Origin: Karalla daura
Taxonomy: Eukaryota > Chordata > Actinopteri > Chaetodontiformes > Leiognathidae
Direction of reading: 5' to 3'
Length of the DNA stretch: 64,000 nucleotides
Assembly (NCBI GenBank): GCA_029224185.1
Contig: CM055205.1
Location: 20,508,762-20,572,761, forward strand
Position numbers and translations under genes: made by a program. The notes beneath the pieces were generated by a model. It saw only the letters and a list, made by a program, of their open reading frames with translations, was not told where the DNA came from and did no database searches. Of the stretch, positions 1 to 12,505 are shown piece after piece; the stretch's first letter is position 1, and the number at the start of each line of letters is the position of its first letter.

Positions 1-31
1 CATGCGAGCTGAAGACTGAGTGTGACCGTAC

Positions 32-1988
32 GTGTCCGTTGGAGATGTCCAGCAGGTCTTTGATCCTACAACCTTTGTTGACACTGAGCTCGTTACAAAT
101 GGACTCCTCGATGATCACAAAGTCTGACCTCTGAGAGGTCAGGAGCTTGTAGACCTCCTCTGCAGACCTCATCCCATACACCTGGTAGTTCTACAGAGAG
201 AGACAGGGACAGAGATGAGGAATGTACTCAGCACGGAGCCTTCAGTGGAGGTCTGGAGCCCTGGCAGGTCCTCTCACTCACGTCCTCGGTCCTCTTGAGC
301 AGGCTGATGTCGGTGTAGAGAGGCAGGCTGGTGACGGCTGCTCCGGTGCACAGCTTGATGGTTCCCAGGATGTGAGGACTGCCTGCGTACACGGCTGCTC
401 CAGGAGCCTCCATCCTGCAGGAGGAGCGAGGAGCCACAGGTCACATGAGGAGCACAGCAGTCTCTAATCAGACCAGGAGAAGAGAGCAGAGAAGAAGTGC
501 AGCCCTACGCCACCCAGCTGATCAGCTCCACGGTGTCCGGCTCGTACGAGTCCTGCAGCTCGGCCAGCTCCGCCAGGACGCGAGGACAGTACTGACACAC
601 AGAGACAGGAGCGCTGAGCTTTAGGTCTGAGGTTCAGTCTGAGAAGCTTCTAGAGACAAACATCTGCTCACCTCTCGCCACAAACTGAAGCCTATGATGG
701 TGGGAACCGCAGTGCTCAGGATCAGCGACTGAAAAGTCCAGAAAATAAACTGAGATCAGCTGTGGAGGGTTTCACATCACAGCTGCAGGAAAGGATCAGG
801 TTTGGAGTCCAGGCCTATCACTTCCTGGATTTACTGATCACTGGTGAAGAGAAAACAGTTTATGTCTGTTTCACAAACACCAAGAAGCTCTTTTCCTCTT
901 CCCTCCTCAACCTCACTGAAATGTGTGTCATAGAAAACAAATCCAGAATCCAGACAATGTTCACATTAAAGAAGCTGAGAGGGAATTTTAACTCATTTTC
1001 TTAAAATAATTTATCAATGAATTAGCCCTTACCTATTTTAGATAGATGGATAAATTGTAATCTGAAAGAACAGGAAGTGAGTGGGAAGCAGAGTGACCAT
1101 CACTCACCAGGACGACAGGATGGATGGACTTCAGCTTCAGCCACCTGAACACAGTCATCCAGAGGTGAGGAGAACACATGCCGAAGGCTGTGAACATGCA
1201 GACGTACGGCGTCCACAGATACTTCATCCTGAGGAGGAGAGGAGGAGCAGACGAGGAGGCCGTCAGAGAGGAGGAGCTCCTGCAGCCAGGCTGCGGCACT
1301 GAGGAACGTACCCGTCAAACAGCAGGACCAGACCTCCGAACAGCAGCGAGTGGAACACGTGGTAGATCACCTCCGGCTGCTCTCCTATTCGTCCATCTTC
1401 TAGTTTGTTCTGAGTGTTCATTGGCTCCCCGCTAGAAAAACAAACAAAAACACATCCAGCATGATGTCCTCAGCCTGAGGAGGAACTGTGCTCGATGCTG
1501 GAGCTCAGTCTGACTCGACCAGGAGAAGTGAGCTGTGATGATGATGGATCTCCACCTCTAACACCTGAAGTCGCAGTGACTCCTGCCAACCAGTCCCTCC
1601 AGCCCAGTCAGAGCCTCTAGAAACCTGACCAGTCTCCTGGTCCTGCTGCTCCTCTCTCTAGAACATCTGAAGAACCAGGCCATACCTCCACTGTGCTCCA
1701 CTGACCTCCATCCTTCAGGCTGACGCTCCTTCTCCAGCTCTGCCTTCCTCTGGCATGGACCCCTGACCCCAACCCAACCACAGTCACTCAGACTGGTTTC
1801 CTCTGTGCCCCTCAGACAGTGGGATCTTCTCTATCTTTAAGAAGCATCTCGTCTCCTAAAACATCTATCTGCACTTTAACGTTCATCTCCTGTAACTACT
1901 GCGGCCTCCTGTCACCCTGCAGAACAGTAACGCTGTCTGTCGACTGGAAACCGCTTTGGATAAAAGGAGTAAATGTAATGCAATGTTA

Positions 1989-2044
<56 letters not shown>

Positions 2045-3021
2045 CCTGAGGCGTCTGTAGATGGTCTGCAGGGTGGACAGCAGGCAGACAGCCAGCACCA
2101 GGATGTAGAAGGGAAGCACCGAGGCCTGGGTCAGCCTCAGGAACAGATCCTGACCTGGAGTCTGGAAGCTCTCCTGGCACAGCAGGAAGTTGGTGGCAAA
2201 GTCCCTGAAACACACACACACACATAAAACCTTGAGGAACATCACGAAGCGTGGGGAGGAACAGGGACCACAGGGACCGTGACTCACGTTGTTGTGTTGA
2301 GGCCAAATTTCACTTCCAGGAACTTGAGGACGAAGTCGCTCTCGCTGAGAGGAACCAGCTTCTGTGAGTGACACATTTACCGTCAACGAGTGAGTAAAAA
2401 CCACTAAACCACCCACATCCACCGGCTCTACCTTGACCAGATAACTGAAGGTGATTCCTGTGGTGAAGACCAGGTGGAAGTGCAGGAAGAGCTTCATGAC
2501 TCTGGCCACCAGAGGCCCCATCTTCATCTTTTGCTGCAAGGGAGGAAAAAAACAGGCTTTCACTCTGCTTTTCTTTTCTTTTTTTTTTTTTACATGAAAG
2601 CAACAGATCAAAATGAGAAGCTAACTGACTGTTGTGACCTTATACTAGACTCTCAGTCATGATCATTTAATTATGAACGTTAGTTTCTTTTCATTCTTTA
2701 TCACTTCCTAACAATTTGGAACAAACTGTGTGCTTCAGGTACAGCTGCACTCTGTACTGCAGGAAGCACCACATGAAATGGTTCCCTCCAACTGTGTTGC
2801 TAGGTGGCGAGGCAGACTATGATGTAATGAGCTGCTAACTCTACCTGGAAATACCTCGCGAGCACTGAGCCAATCAGGAGGCTGACCAGAGGCGAGCTGA
2901 GCAGGCTCCGGTTCTGGAACTGGAACAGGTAGGCCAGGAACATGGAGCTGAGGTACACCTTATAAATGTCAGCCATCTTTACCACCCAGGAGGACGAGAG
3001 ACGGGGAGGGGGAGGGGGAGG

Positions 3022-3062
<41 letters not shown>

Positions 3063-6000
3063 AAATGTGTTTCAGGACGGAACACAGACACTGTGTTCCA
3101 TATTCTTCCAGCTCAACTGTGAAACATTTCTACACATCAAATGCATCGCCGTCCTCCTCGTTGTTACATGTCTCTGAACTGACCTTGTAGTCCATATTTT
3201 TACCTTTTAAACGACTATTACAACTCCATCCTTTAGGAGCAAATGTCACAGCACTGTGAGAGTTATGGTGACTCACTCTGACCGGTCGGCCTTGAATGTG
3301 ATTTGACTTAAGTCCCACGTTACCTTACGAGGCGGCACAAGGTCAAAGGAGTCCAGGAGGAAGAGGCAGAGGCCCTGGACGAAGAGCACGTAGTGACCGT
3401 ACTCCCAGACCAGCAGGAAGGTGAAGGTGGTGGCACTCATGGTGAGATAGCAGAACATCTGCAGACACAGGACCAGTGTCAGCACCAGGACTGATCCAGG
3501 AACACTGATCTTCCTGAGGACTGACCTCGCTGGCAGAGCTGGTGTTATTCCTGAGGAACCCGGTCAGAGCGGCCACCTGGCAGGAGAAGTACGGCAGAGC
3601 CCAGTTGTCCCTCAGGGGAATGGCCTGGTCCACCTTGGACGTGTCGGGTCTGAGGAGGAAAGCATCCAGAGTAAGAACGAGAAGGTTGAACAATGAAAAC
3701 ACATTCCTGGGACTTTGTCTATGACTTGGCAGAACGTTGCCATGAATAACATGACCTCTAAAACATGAATGTATCCATGAAATGTGGGAAAACTATGAGA
3801 AAACTGATGAGCGTAGAGAGGGGGAAAGAAAGACGTACTGACTTTGGTTTTATGCCAAATCAACGTTTGTTAAACTAACTCTGAGACGATCAATACGTTT
3901 ACATAAGGTGATGTGCATGTCGTCGTGTTCTGGAACAAATGTATTATCATTTGACTCCAAACTTTTGGGTCCTTCACACTTGTTTTTCCAAGCCTTGGCC
4001 AGCAGTGGAAGTGCTGAGCCCTGCAGACAGAGCGGGTGTGTGCTGTGTTCTGGAAGCATCTCTGCCAGGTCAGGCCTGGCTCCGGGCTGCTCTCACCTGT
4101 TGATCACGTACCAGGCCACGGCCAGCATGCCGGCCACCCAGGTCCCACTCATCACCCAGCTGCACACAAACAGAGCCGTGACGTAGACGGCCTGCAGGCC
4201 GAACACGGCTCCCACGTAGAAGTAGATCGGCTCCACGTAATCCTGAGGGAGAAACACAAAACCACCAGCTGTTAATACAGCCCGACTGCCTGGAGAGAGC
4301 CTGAACACAGACTACACGACCCCACTAAACCTTCACTACCTCATTCAACTGGCATCAAGACTTCCTAATACTTTTTAAGGGTCTTCATTTATCCAGAATG
4401 GGTTTATGAGCGCTGAACCCTGTTTAGGAGCCTGAGGCCTGTGAGGCAGATGTGACGTGCTGCTCCATCACCAGCCACAGTGATGCACACGTCTGTTTCC
4501 CTTTGGCACTGTATGACTTAAAGGTGTCAAACGCGATATCGAGGTGTCACTGCTGAAGCAGAACGACACATCCAGGCCGAGCATCTCACCATCTGAACGG
4601 TCTAGAGAGCTGCCACAATACAGAGCCTCAGAGACAGACTCCCTCACTGCCTTCACTGAGCAGAATAGAGACATATCCAACGGTTCTAACCTCCAGGACC
4701 CTCTAGGACCCTCCAGGATCCTCCAGGACCCTCCAGGACTGCTACGTCCTTATTATCACTCACATCTCTCACATCTAACAAAACTGTCCTCACAGAACCT
4801 TCACAGTAAATGATAAACAAGTAGTAACAGTAACCAGTGCTTCAAGTAGTACAAAAACACTTCACAAATAACAAGTAAAAACATTGAGTGAATAATAGTC
4901 CAATAAGAAGTCCAGTTCAGCTGTTAGTCCATGTTCTAAGAACACTGAACGTTTTGTTTTTATTTAAGACAAAAAAAGCTTAAACTGTATCTTGGCCTTT
5001 GGGAAACGGGCATTAACTATCTTTATATCATATCATATCACCTTCATGCGTATTATGTTACCACTTAATAGACATATGACATAAACACATGGTAGCCTGG
5101 TTCCAGCTGGTAATATGAGCATGAGCAGACGCCTGACCTGGCTGCCCGTCACTCTGTAGATGAAGCTGGTGATGAGCTCTGGATACAGAGACAACCGCTC
5201 CACCGTGTTGATGGTCTGACCCGGCACCGTCTCATTGTCCAGGAGCAGCTCAAACAGCCCTGGGACACACACACACACACACCACATCATGGTTCAGAGT
5301 CTGTTCTGGAGTCATACTGAGAGAGGAGGAGGAGGAGGAGAGAGGAGGAGGAGGAGGAGGAGGAGGAGGAGGAGGAGGAGGAGGAGGAGTTGGGGTCACC
5401 TCTCTCAAACGAGGGCGCTCTCAGCAGGAGCTTGTAGTAGTAGTAGTAGAGGCCGGTTCCTTCCTGGAAGGTGATTTCCCGCTCCAGCTCCTACACACAG
5501 GCCACAGGGAAGGTTAGTGCTGCTGAGCTGGGCCAGATGTGGGGAAACACTGACAGCTTCCACTCGCCTGCTTGGTGGAAAACCAGAACTTCCTCTCGTG
5601 GTAGGTGGACAGATAGAGGGCGTAGAGCATGCCACAGGCCACGGCTGCCAGGCAGCCGAAGAACACGCGCAGCAGGCGCTGCAGGAGCCCTGCAGGCAGC
5701 ACAACGCACGTCCAACTTTAAGACACTATGCTGCTCCTTCTTGTTAAATATTGACACATTTTACCAATTTCTCAAATTTTGAATACAATTATTCTGTTTT
5801 TGCTGCTCTCACTGTCTATGTGCTATGCGGCAAAGTATCATAACAGATTCTTTGTAAACAATAACCTCAGGGTCACTGACGCTATCTACTGTGTCAGTCC
5901 AGGGTCTGGATGGACCAAAACCTCCAAACACAAAACCCTGTTCTTTGAGGCCAAAAACCAGTTAGAACTGTAGAAACTACATCAGAGGTCTTTAAGGAGT

Positions 6001-6745
6001 CCTCTCCAACTCTACTAGAACTTCTCTAGAACTTTCCTGAGGGAACATCTCTGGGTGTCTTTCCTTGCTGTGTACCTATTGACACTCATCATCCAGGACA
6101 AAGCCAGCTACTGTGTTCCTACCTGTCGAGGACCTCTCAGGTTTTTTGCCTGGAGGTTCTTCTCGTGTTTCTGTGTCCTCTTGTTTCGCTGGAGCTTCCT
6201 CTTCAGCAGGTTTATCCTCCTCATCCTGCTTCCCCTCCTCTTCCTCCTCCTCCTGTTGTCCTCCACCTCTGGGTTGCTGACCCTCCTCCTCCTCCTCCTC
6301 AGCTCCTGGTGTCTCAGGTGTCCTACCTGTGGAGATGTCCACAGTCATGCAATTATGATATGTATTGTAAATGATACATATTGTAGGATATGCAGTACAT
6401 ATTAGGTATATACAGGATAAGTCTGGAAATGCAGAAAAGAGTACTTCTGAGGTGCAATGATGTACATATATTCAGTATATCCTACAATACATGAAAGAGT
6501 ATTTATTTATTCACACTCATCTTATGTACATTGATATGAAACCCACTGCTTATGTAGTGTACCACCCCTTTATTACCCCACTAACATAAATAAAGTTTTC
6601 TGATTCAGACTAGCAGGTATTTAGCAGGAGTTAGCTGTGGAGGTTATCTGCTAGCTTAGCTTTACTCACTCTCCTCCAGAAGCTCCGTGTCCTCCCCCCT
6701 CAGCCTCTCCAGGCTGCCCGTCCTCCGACACCTCAATTCAGTCAT
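32..6745 (-). CDS. dpy19l4: DPY19-like protein 4, C-mannosyltransferase family (3' end outside window)
   Basis: DPY19 proteins are multi-pass ER membrane proteins. The best-studied members transfer mannose to tryptophan (C-mannosylation); catalysis by L4 itself is not established. Eighteen coding exons on the minus strand: 6745-6670, 6326-6123, 5689-5568, 5490-5400, 5259-5138, 4242-4097, 3649-3526, 3458-3324, 2976-2845, 2533-2432, 2361-2288, 2204-2046, 1431-1312, 1228-1108, 728-672, 591-509, 414-282, 190-32. They join in one frame of 720 codons. Blocks such as YHERKFWFSTKQ, YPELITSFIYR, SWVMSGTWVAGMLAVAW, LEVKFGLNT, LEDGRIGEQPEVIYHV and GTIKLCTG match vertebrate DPY19L4. Exon 2 encodes a Glu-rich N-terminal extension. 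Intron 3 has a GC donor (5567-5566). The exon at 190 ends at a donor, so the last roughly 50-60 residues lie beyond base 1. L4 is preferred over L1-L3 by recalled similarity. Confidence 0.94.
1490..1990 (+). repeat. Degenerate LINE/SINE-like 3' tail in dpy19l4 intron 12
   Basis: The segment ends with a CGCTTTGGATAAAAG-type phrase followed by TGTAATG-like repeats (about 1951-1988) and then a (TG)n run. That phrase is a familiar 3' tail of L2-type LINEs and their SINEs in teleosts. The upstream part (phrases about fragments of a reverse-transcriptase 3' region) is too decayed to place a 5' end. No reverse transcriptase frame remains. The family is inferred from memory of such tails. Confidence 0.4.
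1987..2037 (+). repeat. (TG)n microsatellite
   Basis: Uninterrupted TG dinucleotides of about 50 bases in dpy19l4 intron 12, just outside the donor of the 2204-2046 exon. On the coding strand it is a CA repeat beginning about 10 nt after the donor. Confidence 0.95.
3001..3058 (+). repeat. (GGGGGA)n followed by (GA)n
   Basis: A purine-only run in dpy19l4 intron 8, close upstream (coding sense) of the 2976 acceptor. On the coding strand it is a pyrimidine tract that can serve the 3' splice site. Confidence 0.9.
5319..5388 (+). repeat. (GGA)n purine run
   Basis: About 70 bases of GGA triplets in dpy19l4 intron 4, between the donor at 5400 and the acceptor at 5259. Apparent Arg/Gly/Glu-rich open frames across it are artefacts of the triplet repeat. 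Confidence 0.9.
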
Positions 6746-7135
6746 GTTTCAAGTTCTGGTCCTGGACCAGGTGTGGGTCGGGTGTACTTCCTGAAGCAGG
6801 TGTTGGTCAGGTGTTGTTCCTGGAGCCGTTCAGATAAAGGGAAGAAGAAGAGGACGCAGCAGCATGCCGGCTAACAGCTTAGCTCCCGCCGCCTCCACTG
6901 GAGACAACACACCGAGGACAGAGCCTCCCCCTCCCCGCAGAGCAGCCTCCAGGACCCGCGGACAGGAGAGAAGCAGCCCGGAGCTCTGAGCCCGGCTGGT
7001 GGAGACAGCAGAGCCGCAGAGGGAGGCTCTGGACACGGCTGCTCTGAGCTCTGGAGCCGGGCTGAGCCTGGAGGAGGAGGCGGAACTACCCAGAAAAAAG
7101 CAGCGAAGAAGAAGCAGCAAAACAAACTTCAGGCG
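6746..7135 (-). promoter_or_regulatory. GC-rich promoter / 5'UTR of dpy19l4
   Basis: A GC-rich, CpG-containing stretch lies directly upstream of the dpy19l4 start codon (minus-strand ATG at 6745-6743). Beyond about 7140 the DNA becomes AT-rich. The open frames inside (for example 6871-7125) are short, Pro/Ser-rich and unspliced, as expected of GC-rich non-coding DNA. I see no TATA box, so a CpG-island-type promoter is inferred. Confidence 0.5.
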
Positions 7136-7139
7136 TTGA

Positions 7140-7830
7140 ATCTTAAGACAGACATTTACTTCTAAAGCAACGACAAAGAGTGGAGAACGACTTAAATTGA
7201 TCGTAAACCATTTAATGTAACGAAACAAACGTTCAGGAGCTCCAGGAAGTCCGGGCAGGAGATGTTTTTTATTGTTGTGTGCTCAAGATAGAAACTGGCG
7301 CGCATTAATGATTATAGTCAGTTATCTGGATAAAAAACTGTTTCCTTATTTTGTCGTCATTGTTAATTTTGTGGCAACGAATATCAATATCTGGCACTGC
7401 TTATGCTGCAGCACGTGATTTTTGAACATTTTTCTTAGTTTTAACAATAATTAGTGATTAAAAAACGTACACACGACAGCTTCAGTTGTGCGCATAAATT
7501 AATAAAATGAGTGATCCTACAATTGTTTAGTGATTTCTACGATTTTGTACCAGTGAATCATAATGGTAGTTCCAAAAGATGACATGGAAAAATACCTTCT
7601 TTCATTCAATGTGATAATACAAATAGTCGATTTGTGATTGCTTGTAATAATCCATAATAAATGTTAAAAATCACCTGCTGGGACTGGAGCAGGTCCGCAC
7701 CAACCTTTTGATGAAAAACAATCAGTCCACACTAAATAATTTAATAAAGCCACTTGTGCCTCTGAAGCCCACAAACTTCACTCCCAAATCACTGGAGGAA
7801 TCAAAAGTGTATTTTCAGGGTTTTTAGAAC
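7140..7830. other. AT-rich intergenic spacer
   Basis: About 690 bases between the dpy19l4 promoter and the poly(A) signal of the next minus-strand gene. I see no coding exon, repeat array or RNA gene in it. Confidence 0.5.
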
Positions 7831-7834
7831 GTAT

Positions 7835-7840
7835 TTTATT
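7835..7840 (-). terminator. Poly(A) signal of the SSDDEPL-repeat gene
   Basis: AATAAA on the minus strand (TTTATT on plus), about 0.9 kb downstream of the stop at 8734. It would define a 3'UTR of roughly 7815-8733. No nearer canonical hexamer is as well placed. Inferred from position. Confidence 0.45.
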
Positions 7841-8733
7841 GAGAACAGGGTGTACTAGAATCTTTAGAGACAAGAGTGACAATACAGTACACTCAGAAAT
7901 AATGCATTATAGAAAACTTGTAGAGTTGTAGAGTCTGTAATACTGTACTGTTTACTGTAAAATAGGGTTTCTGATACCACGACTTATATTTGCAGATATG
8001 TGCCTTGGCAAGGTGTAAAATGAAGTAGCAGAATTATCCCAAAAGATACGAGACCAAAATAAGTTGTCTATTTTTTATACTATTTTCTAGTGCATTTCTC
8101 TTTTCTCTTTGACCCTCTGTTTCCATGGCATCTCTCTACTCGTCTGGCTGCAAACTAAGCCTGCTCACTTCATTTTATTTTAGATAAATATAAAGTGAAC
8201 ACTGGAAAAGGCACAACAATGTGCAAACTAACATGGACAATAATAATGATAATAAAAAATCTGGCACAAGAACAGAATGATTCACAAGGATTCATACTTG
8301 GGGGCAGCTGAATACAAAAACAAACATGTCCAATGCAACTGACAGGCAGAGATAGTAAAACTATGACATTTAAAATAGTGCATTAAAACTTAAAAAATCC
8401 ATTTTCCCCCTTCAGTAAAAATGTTAACATACAACAACATACAAAACACACGGTTGAATTGTTTAGGAACTTTACAGGAGCTTCGTCTCCGCAGAATTTA
8501 CAACATGTGAACCTTCTACAGTCCTTCCAGCTCTGAGTGACTGGGAGGTCGGACGTTCCTGGTCCAGGAGGAGGAGGTTGGAAACGAGAAGCATTTTCTT
8601 CAGCCTGCACCTGTTTCAACGCGTCGGGACAGTTTCGATCATTTGGAGCGTGTCGACACAGCGTCAGGAGGAGGCGTGAGGCGGGAGCCTTACCTGCACT
8701 GGTTTCACTCCGGGCTCATGTCGTCTCAGCTTC

Positions 8734-11700
8734 CTAGCCATCACACCTCTCTAGGATCACTTTAGGGATTTTTGTGACTTGTGGGTGTTTAGCTGCCTTG
8801 ATTAGTGCTTCATCGTCTGAGCTGTTGCTTGATTGGCCTGGGGAAGAAAACCAAAACGTAAATGCTCCACTGGGAGCAGCCGACTACCTCACAGCGTCTG
8901 GGCCTCGCTGCTTACCTGACGCAGGCGTCTTCCTTGTCTTTTTGGGAGTTCTGTTACTTTTCCTCGGAGACGGAGTCTTTGCTTTGGATTTTGTTTGTTT
9001 TCTTTTCAGAGGCTCATCATCCGAGCTGTCATCACGGCCTCCTGCCAAACAACAGTCACTGAGAACTGCATAACTTCAACTCATCACTGCGCTCTGACAC
9101 GAGAGCGTCCTCTTCTTCACTTACATTACTGAAGATTACAAACAGGGCTTTTCTGGGAAAAACAATTCCATTGTTGTTAAGAACTATTTTAATGCACATC
9201 CTATGAATGAATCCTATGATCCTATGAATAACAGGGTAGTAGGTTCACAATAGTAGACTTTGCTTATTTCTTATGCATTTCTTATTCAGCTGTCTATTAT
9301 AAAGAAAAGGAACGTTTGGGGTATTTTCCTTTGATATATTCTACATGAGGCTTCCAAACTACAACTTATGATCAACAATTACTCACAAGAACTTCAATTT
9401 GATTCAGCTTTAACTTGACTTCAGCTAGCCACAGCTAGACATCATATAGCGTGTCCAGCCTAACTCGACCAGTACCTCGTCTCTTCCTGGATGCCCTGCC
9501 GGGTGACACTGCCTTTCTCTTGGCGTTTCTCTTCACTGGTTTCTTCTTAGAGACGAGTTCTTTCAGGGGCATATCATCATCCGAGCTGCTGTCTGAGGAT
9601 GGACAACATTTCCAAATCCAAATCTTGAGATAAAATGGAAATAAATTCATTTCTCCGCAGCAGTCAAATCGGAGTGGCTGCTTACCATTCGGGGTTTTTC
9701 CTTTTTGTTTTGCGGTCTTGCCCTTGGCTGCGACCTTCTTCTCTTTGGGCTGATTTGTCTTTAGAAAGGTAATCAGTGGTTCATCGTCTGAGTCGTCACT
9801 GGATACTTCTGTGTATCTAACTAGAACAAACATCACATTCCTCTCATGAGAGCATCCATGTACCATCCTACCATGACAGAGCCTCCATGTGGCCTCACTC
9901 AGTTAACTCATTTCATACTCATCTGAAGCCAAAAGTCAACACTGAGAAAAGTCTTAGAAGTTGATGAACACAGTTGCGTGAAACCATTTGATTTAGCATC
10001 TTTGAGGATTTATCTTTTGCACCTGGGGATAATTTAGCATCTCCAGTCCAGCTACACATGTTTTTGCGCAGTGGGAGGGAACCACGCAGACAGTCCGACC
10101 CTGGAGGACGAGCCCCTCGTCCACAGCGCCACCTATGAGACAACGATTCCACGCTGTTCCTTTGGAGCTGGCCGACACCCACCTGCCTTCTTCGCAGACT
10201 TCCTTTTGGATTTGACAGGCTTCTGGGCGGAGAGGAAGACGGTCGCCTTCCTCTTGCGTTGAGGGTAAAGCTTCTTGGCGAGCTCGCTCAGCGGCTCGTC
10301 ATCGGAGCTGGCGTTGTTCTCGGCTGCGTCTGAGGCAGAAGACGAGAGCTGTTGGTGTCTGCGTGACAGCTGCAGGCAGCTGCAGGCAGAATGAGCTCAC
10401 CTTCTGGCGTTTTAGCGACAGGATCTTTTGGTGGCTCTGGTGAAGGTTCTTCACGGCTCTCATCTGCTTCCTTATCTGAAACATGTTTCAGAACATGAAA
10501 CATTTGGAAGGCATCGCTAAACGAAGCTGGACCGTGCTCCGTTACACACAGCTCAGTCAGCACCTGAACTCTTGCTCGTGGAGTTGTTGTTTCTCGGGGG
10601 CGTGCTCTCGTTTTTTGTCGGTTTCTTGGCTGCTGCCTGCGTGACCTTCCTGGTGATCAAAGGCTCGTCATCCGAGGAGACATCTGGGGACAAAACAAAC
10701 ACACATGACTCTGTCCCCTCTCAGCCTGCAGCAGGAACGGCGTGTGAAGATGGCAGTGTTGTTGGCCGTCTGTCCAACTCCATGTCCTCACCACTTCTGT
10801 CCTTGTGTGACTTAGTGCTGGAGCTGTGTCTGTTTTCATGCGCCTGTGTGTGCTCAGTCTGAGGCCTCAGGAGCTCAGAGAGAGGTCTGTCATCAGAGGA
10901 GCTGGAGCTTTCGTTACCTGGGCGATCGGTGTGTACCACGGGATACGTTACTGTTATCACATCTCGCTTTGAAATACTTTCTAAAGATCAACAATACACT
11001 GGGCCTGATGTACTTCTTTTTATTTTACTTTAAGTATTTACCCAGTATCTAGTGCTTTAACTAAAAGGCCACTTCATACATGTTGACAAAGATACATTGA
11101 TTTATTAAAAATGTATAAAACTGAGTCCTTATGTGTTGTTCTCTATCCAAGAATGGACAATTATTCTAGCTTTCTTTTTCTTTGCAGTTTAGCAGAGAAC
11201 TAATGACACCAAGCAACAAGCTGCATCTTGGGTGTCCAGAATCCACTTTGCAGTTTACTGCATTACAAAGTCTTATTTATGGCCTGCCAGCACCATCAAA
11301 TACACATTATGATTAACTGGGATTAAAACGTCATTTTCCTGACACTAGGCCCAGCTATCACAGGGCTGCCACACACACATTCACAGACATGTCCCTGGTT
11401 CAGGGACTGAGCCCAGAGCCCACTGATAGGTACAGCATACTCATGTTATTGATCGTGCTTGTGTGGCTAATATTTGGTGAGAAAATGCATCTTTGGCCCT
11501 CTCAGCTCTTAACATCCCTGAGGGACATACACAGAACATTTGCCAGAGACTGAAACTTTGTAAAGGCTCAAGCAGGCGTGTGATCTGTCAGTGTTAGTGA
11601 GAGCAGATCCTGGAATCAAGGCTCTCATCATGCCTGCTGTGACCAGATGAGCTGATGGGATTAACACTGCAGCTGTTTCCTTCTCAAAGTCTCTGAAACC

Positions 11701-12024
11701 CTGTCAACACAGAAACAATGCAGCAGCCTGATACATGGAACAGCTCTACCTGGGGATGGATGCATGACTCAAATGCATGACAACAAATGAAGTGCTTTTT
11801 GTATAAATTCTAACATTGCTGTAGACTCGGCTGCTGCAGCTCGGAGGGACACGTTACTACTATTTGGCCGGTTTTCGACGTTGTTAAGCTAATGTAGCCT
11901 CTAGCTACCGCGCAGAGACGCAGCGTCCGCCTCCGCGGCTCAGACGACACGCGGCGTTGTTGCTCTAACTACCTGAAATGTCCTGAGCCTCATTAGCGGC
12001 CTCGTTAGCAGGAGAGCGGCTCAT
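8734..12024 (-). CDS. Modular SSDDEPL-repeat nuclear protein, 333 residues (function unknown)
   Basis: Nine minus-strand exons: 12024-11973, 10917-10792, 10683-10564, 10475-10401, 10329-10183, 9820-9686, 9592-9476, 9041-8916, 8837-8734. All junctions are GT-AG and the frame is open for 333 codons plus TAG. All seven internal exons are multiples of three in phase 1-1. Seven exons open with an acidic serine motif: SSSSDDRPLSEL, VSSDDEPLITRK, ASSDDEPLSEL, SSDDSDDEPLITFL, SSSDDDMPLKEL, SSDDEPLKRK and SSDDEALIKA. Each internal module continues into a Lys/Arg-rich linker. Only the 75-nt exon (10475-10401) lacks the motif and is Glu/Pro-rich. No SAP, DEK-C, HMG or other globular domain is visible. 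The motif fits CK2 phosphorylation and resembles an SSDDEPLIKK stretch in DEK. A disordered chromatin or nucleolar protein is inferred; I cannot name the gene. Confidence 0.85.
10918..11972 (-). other. First intron of the SSDDEPL-repeat gene
   Basis: Roughly 1.05 kb between a GTAGTT donor at 11972 and the acceptor at 10918. Apart from the CpG-rich edge near exon 1, I see no recognisable repeat or exon. Confidence 0.6.
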
Positions 12025-12185
12025 TCTGACCCCGATCATCCAGAGAAAATGAACAACACGCTGGTCCTGCTTCTCTGGAGGCTGCCTCCGCCTCTTCTTC
12101 TGCGGGGAGACGAGGCGGCGGAGCGCCGCCCGGTGCTGCCGCCACAGGCCGCCCGGGGAACTGCACCTGGAGGCAGACTCAGTCT
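11820..12185 (-). promoter_or_regulatory. CpG-rich promoter and first exon of the SSDDEPL-repeat gene
   Basis: CpG-rich sequence surrounds the first coding exon (12024-11973) and continues upstream to about 12180. DNA on both sides is AT-rich. No TATA box is evident. Confidence 0.45.
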
Positions 12186-12499
12186 TCTCTCTTTGTTCAG
12201 TATATACAGTACATAAAAGCCAAGATACGCATAGATAAACACTCAAACACAGTATGAACAAACACTAGAAGTAAGGACAGCAACGACAGAACAATAAAAT
12301 GAAGAGTAGTCTGAAAATAAACAGAAATAAATGAGTAGAAGTGATCAGAGTTCCAGTCTATTCATATTTATGTGTGCATTATTCACAATGAGGATCCATG
12401 TTGCAGAGGGACAGGCTGGGGGAGCGCTGTGTCCGGCTGCTGAACACCTATGATAAGGAGTGGAGACGGAGATCCACAGTGTGGCAGTCGATAGCTCAG

Positions 12500-12505
12500 T
12501 TTATT
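12500..12505 (-). terminator. Candidate poly(A) signal of kdm1b
   Basis: AATAAA on the minus strand about 1.3 kb downstream of the kdm1b stop (13805-13807). The 3'UTR (about 12480-13804) would then contain the MITE at 13003-13224. Inferred from position only. Confidence 0.4.

Noticed and set aside
6055..6405. A Leu/Phe-rich 116-codon plus-strand frame that looks membrane-like
   Set aside because: Antisense of the Glu-rich dpy19l4 exon 2, which makes Leu/Phe/Pro-rich complements.
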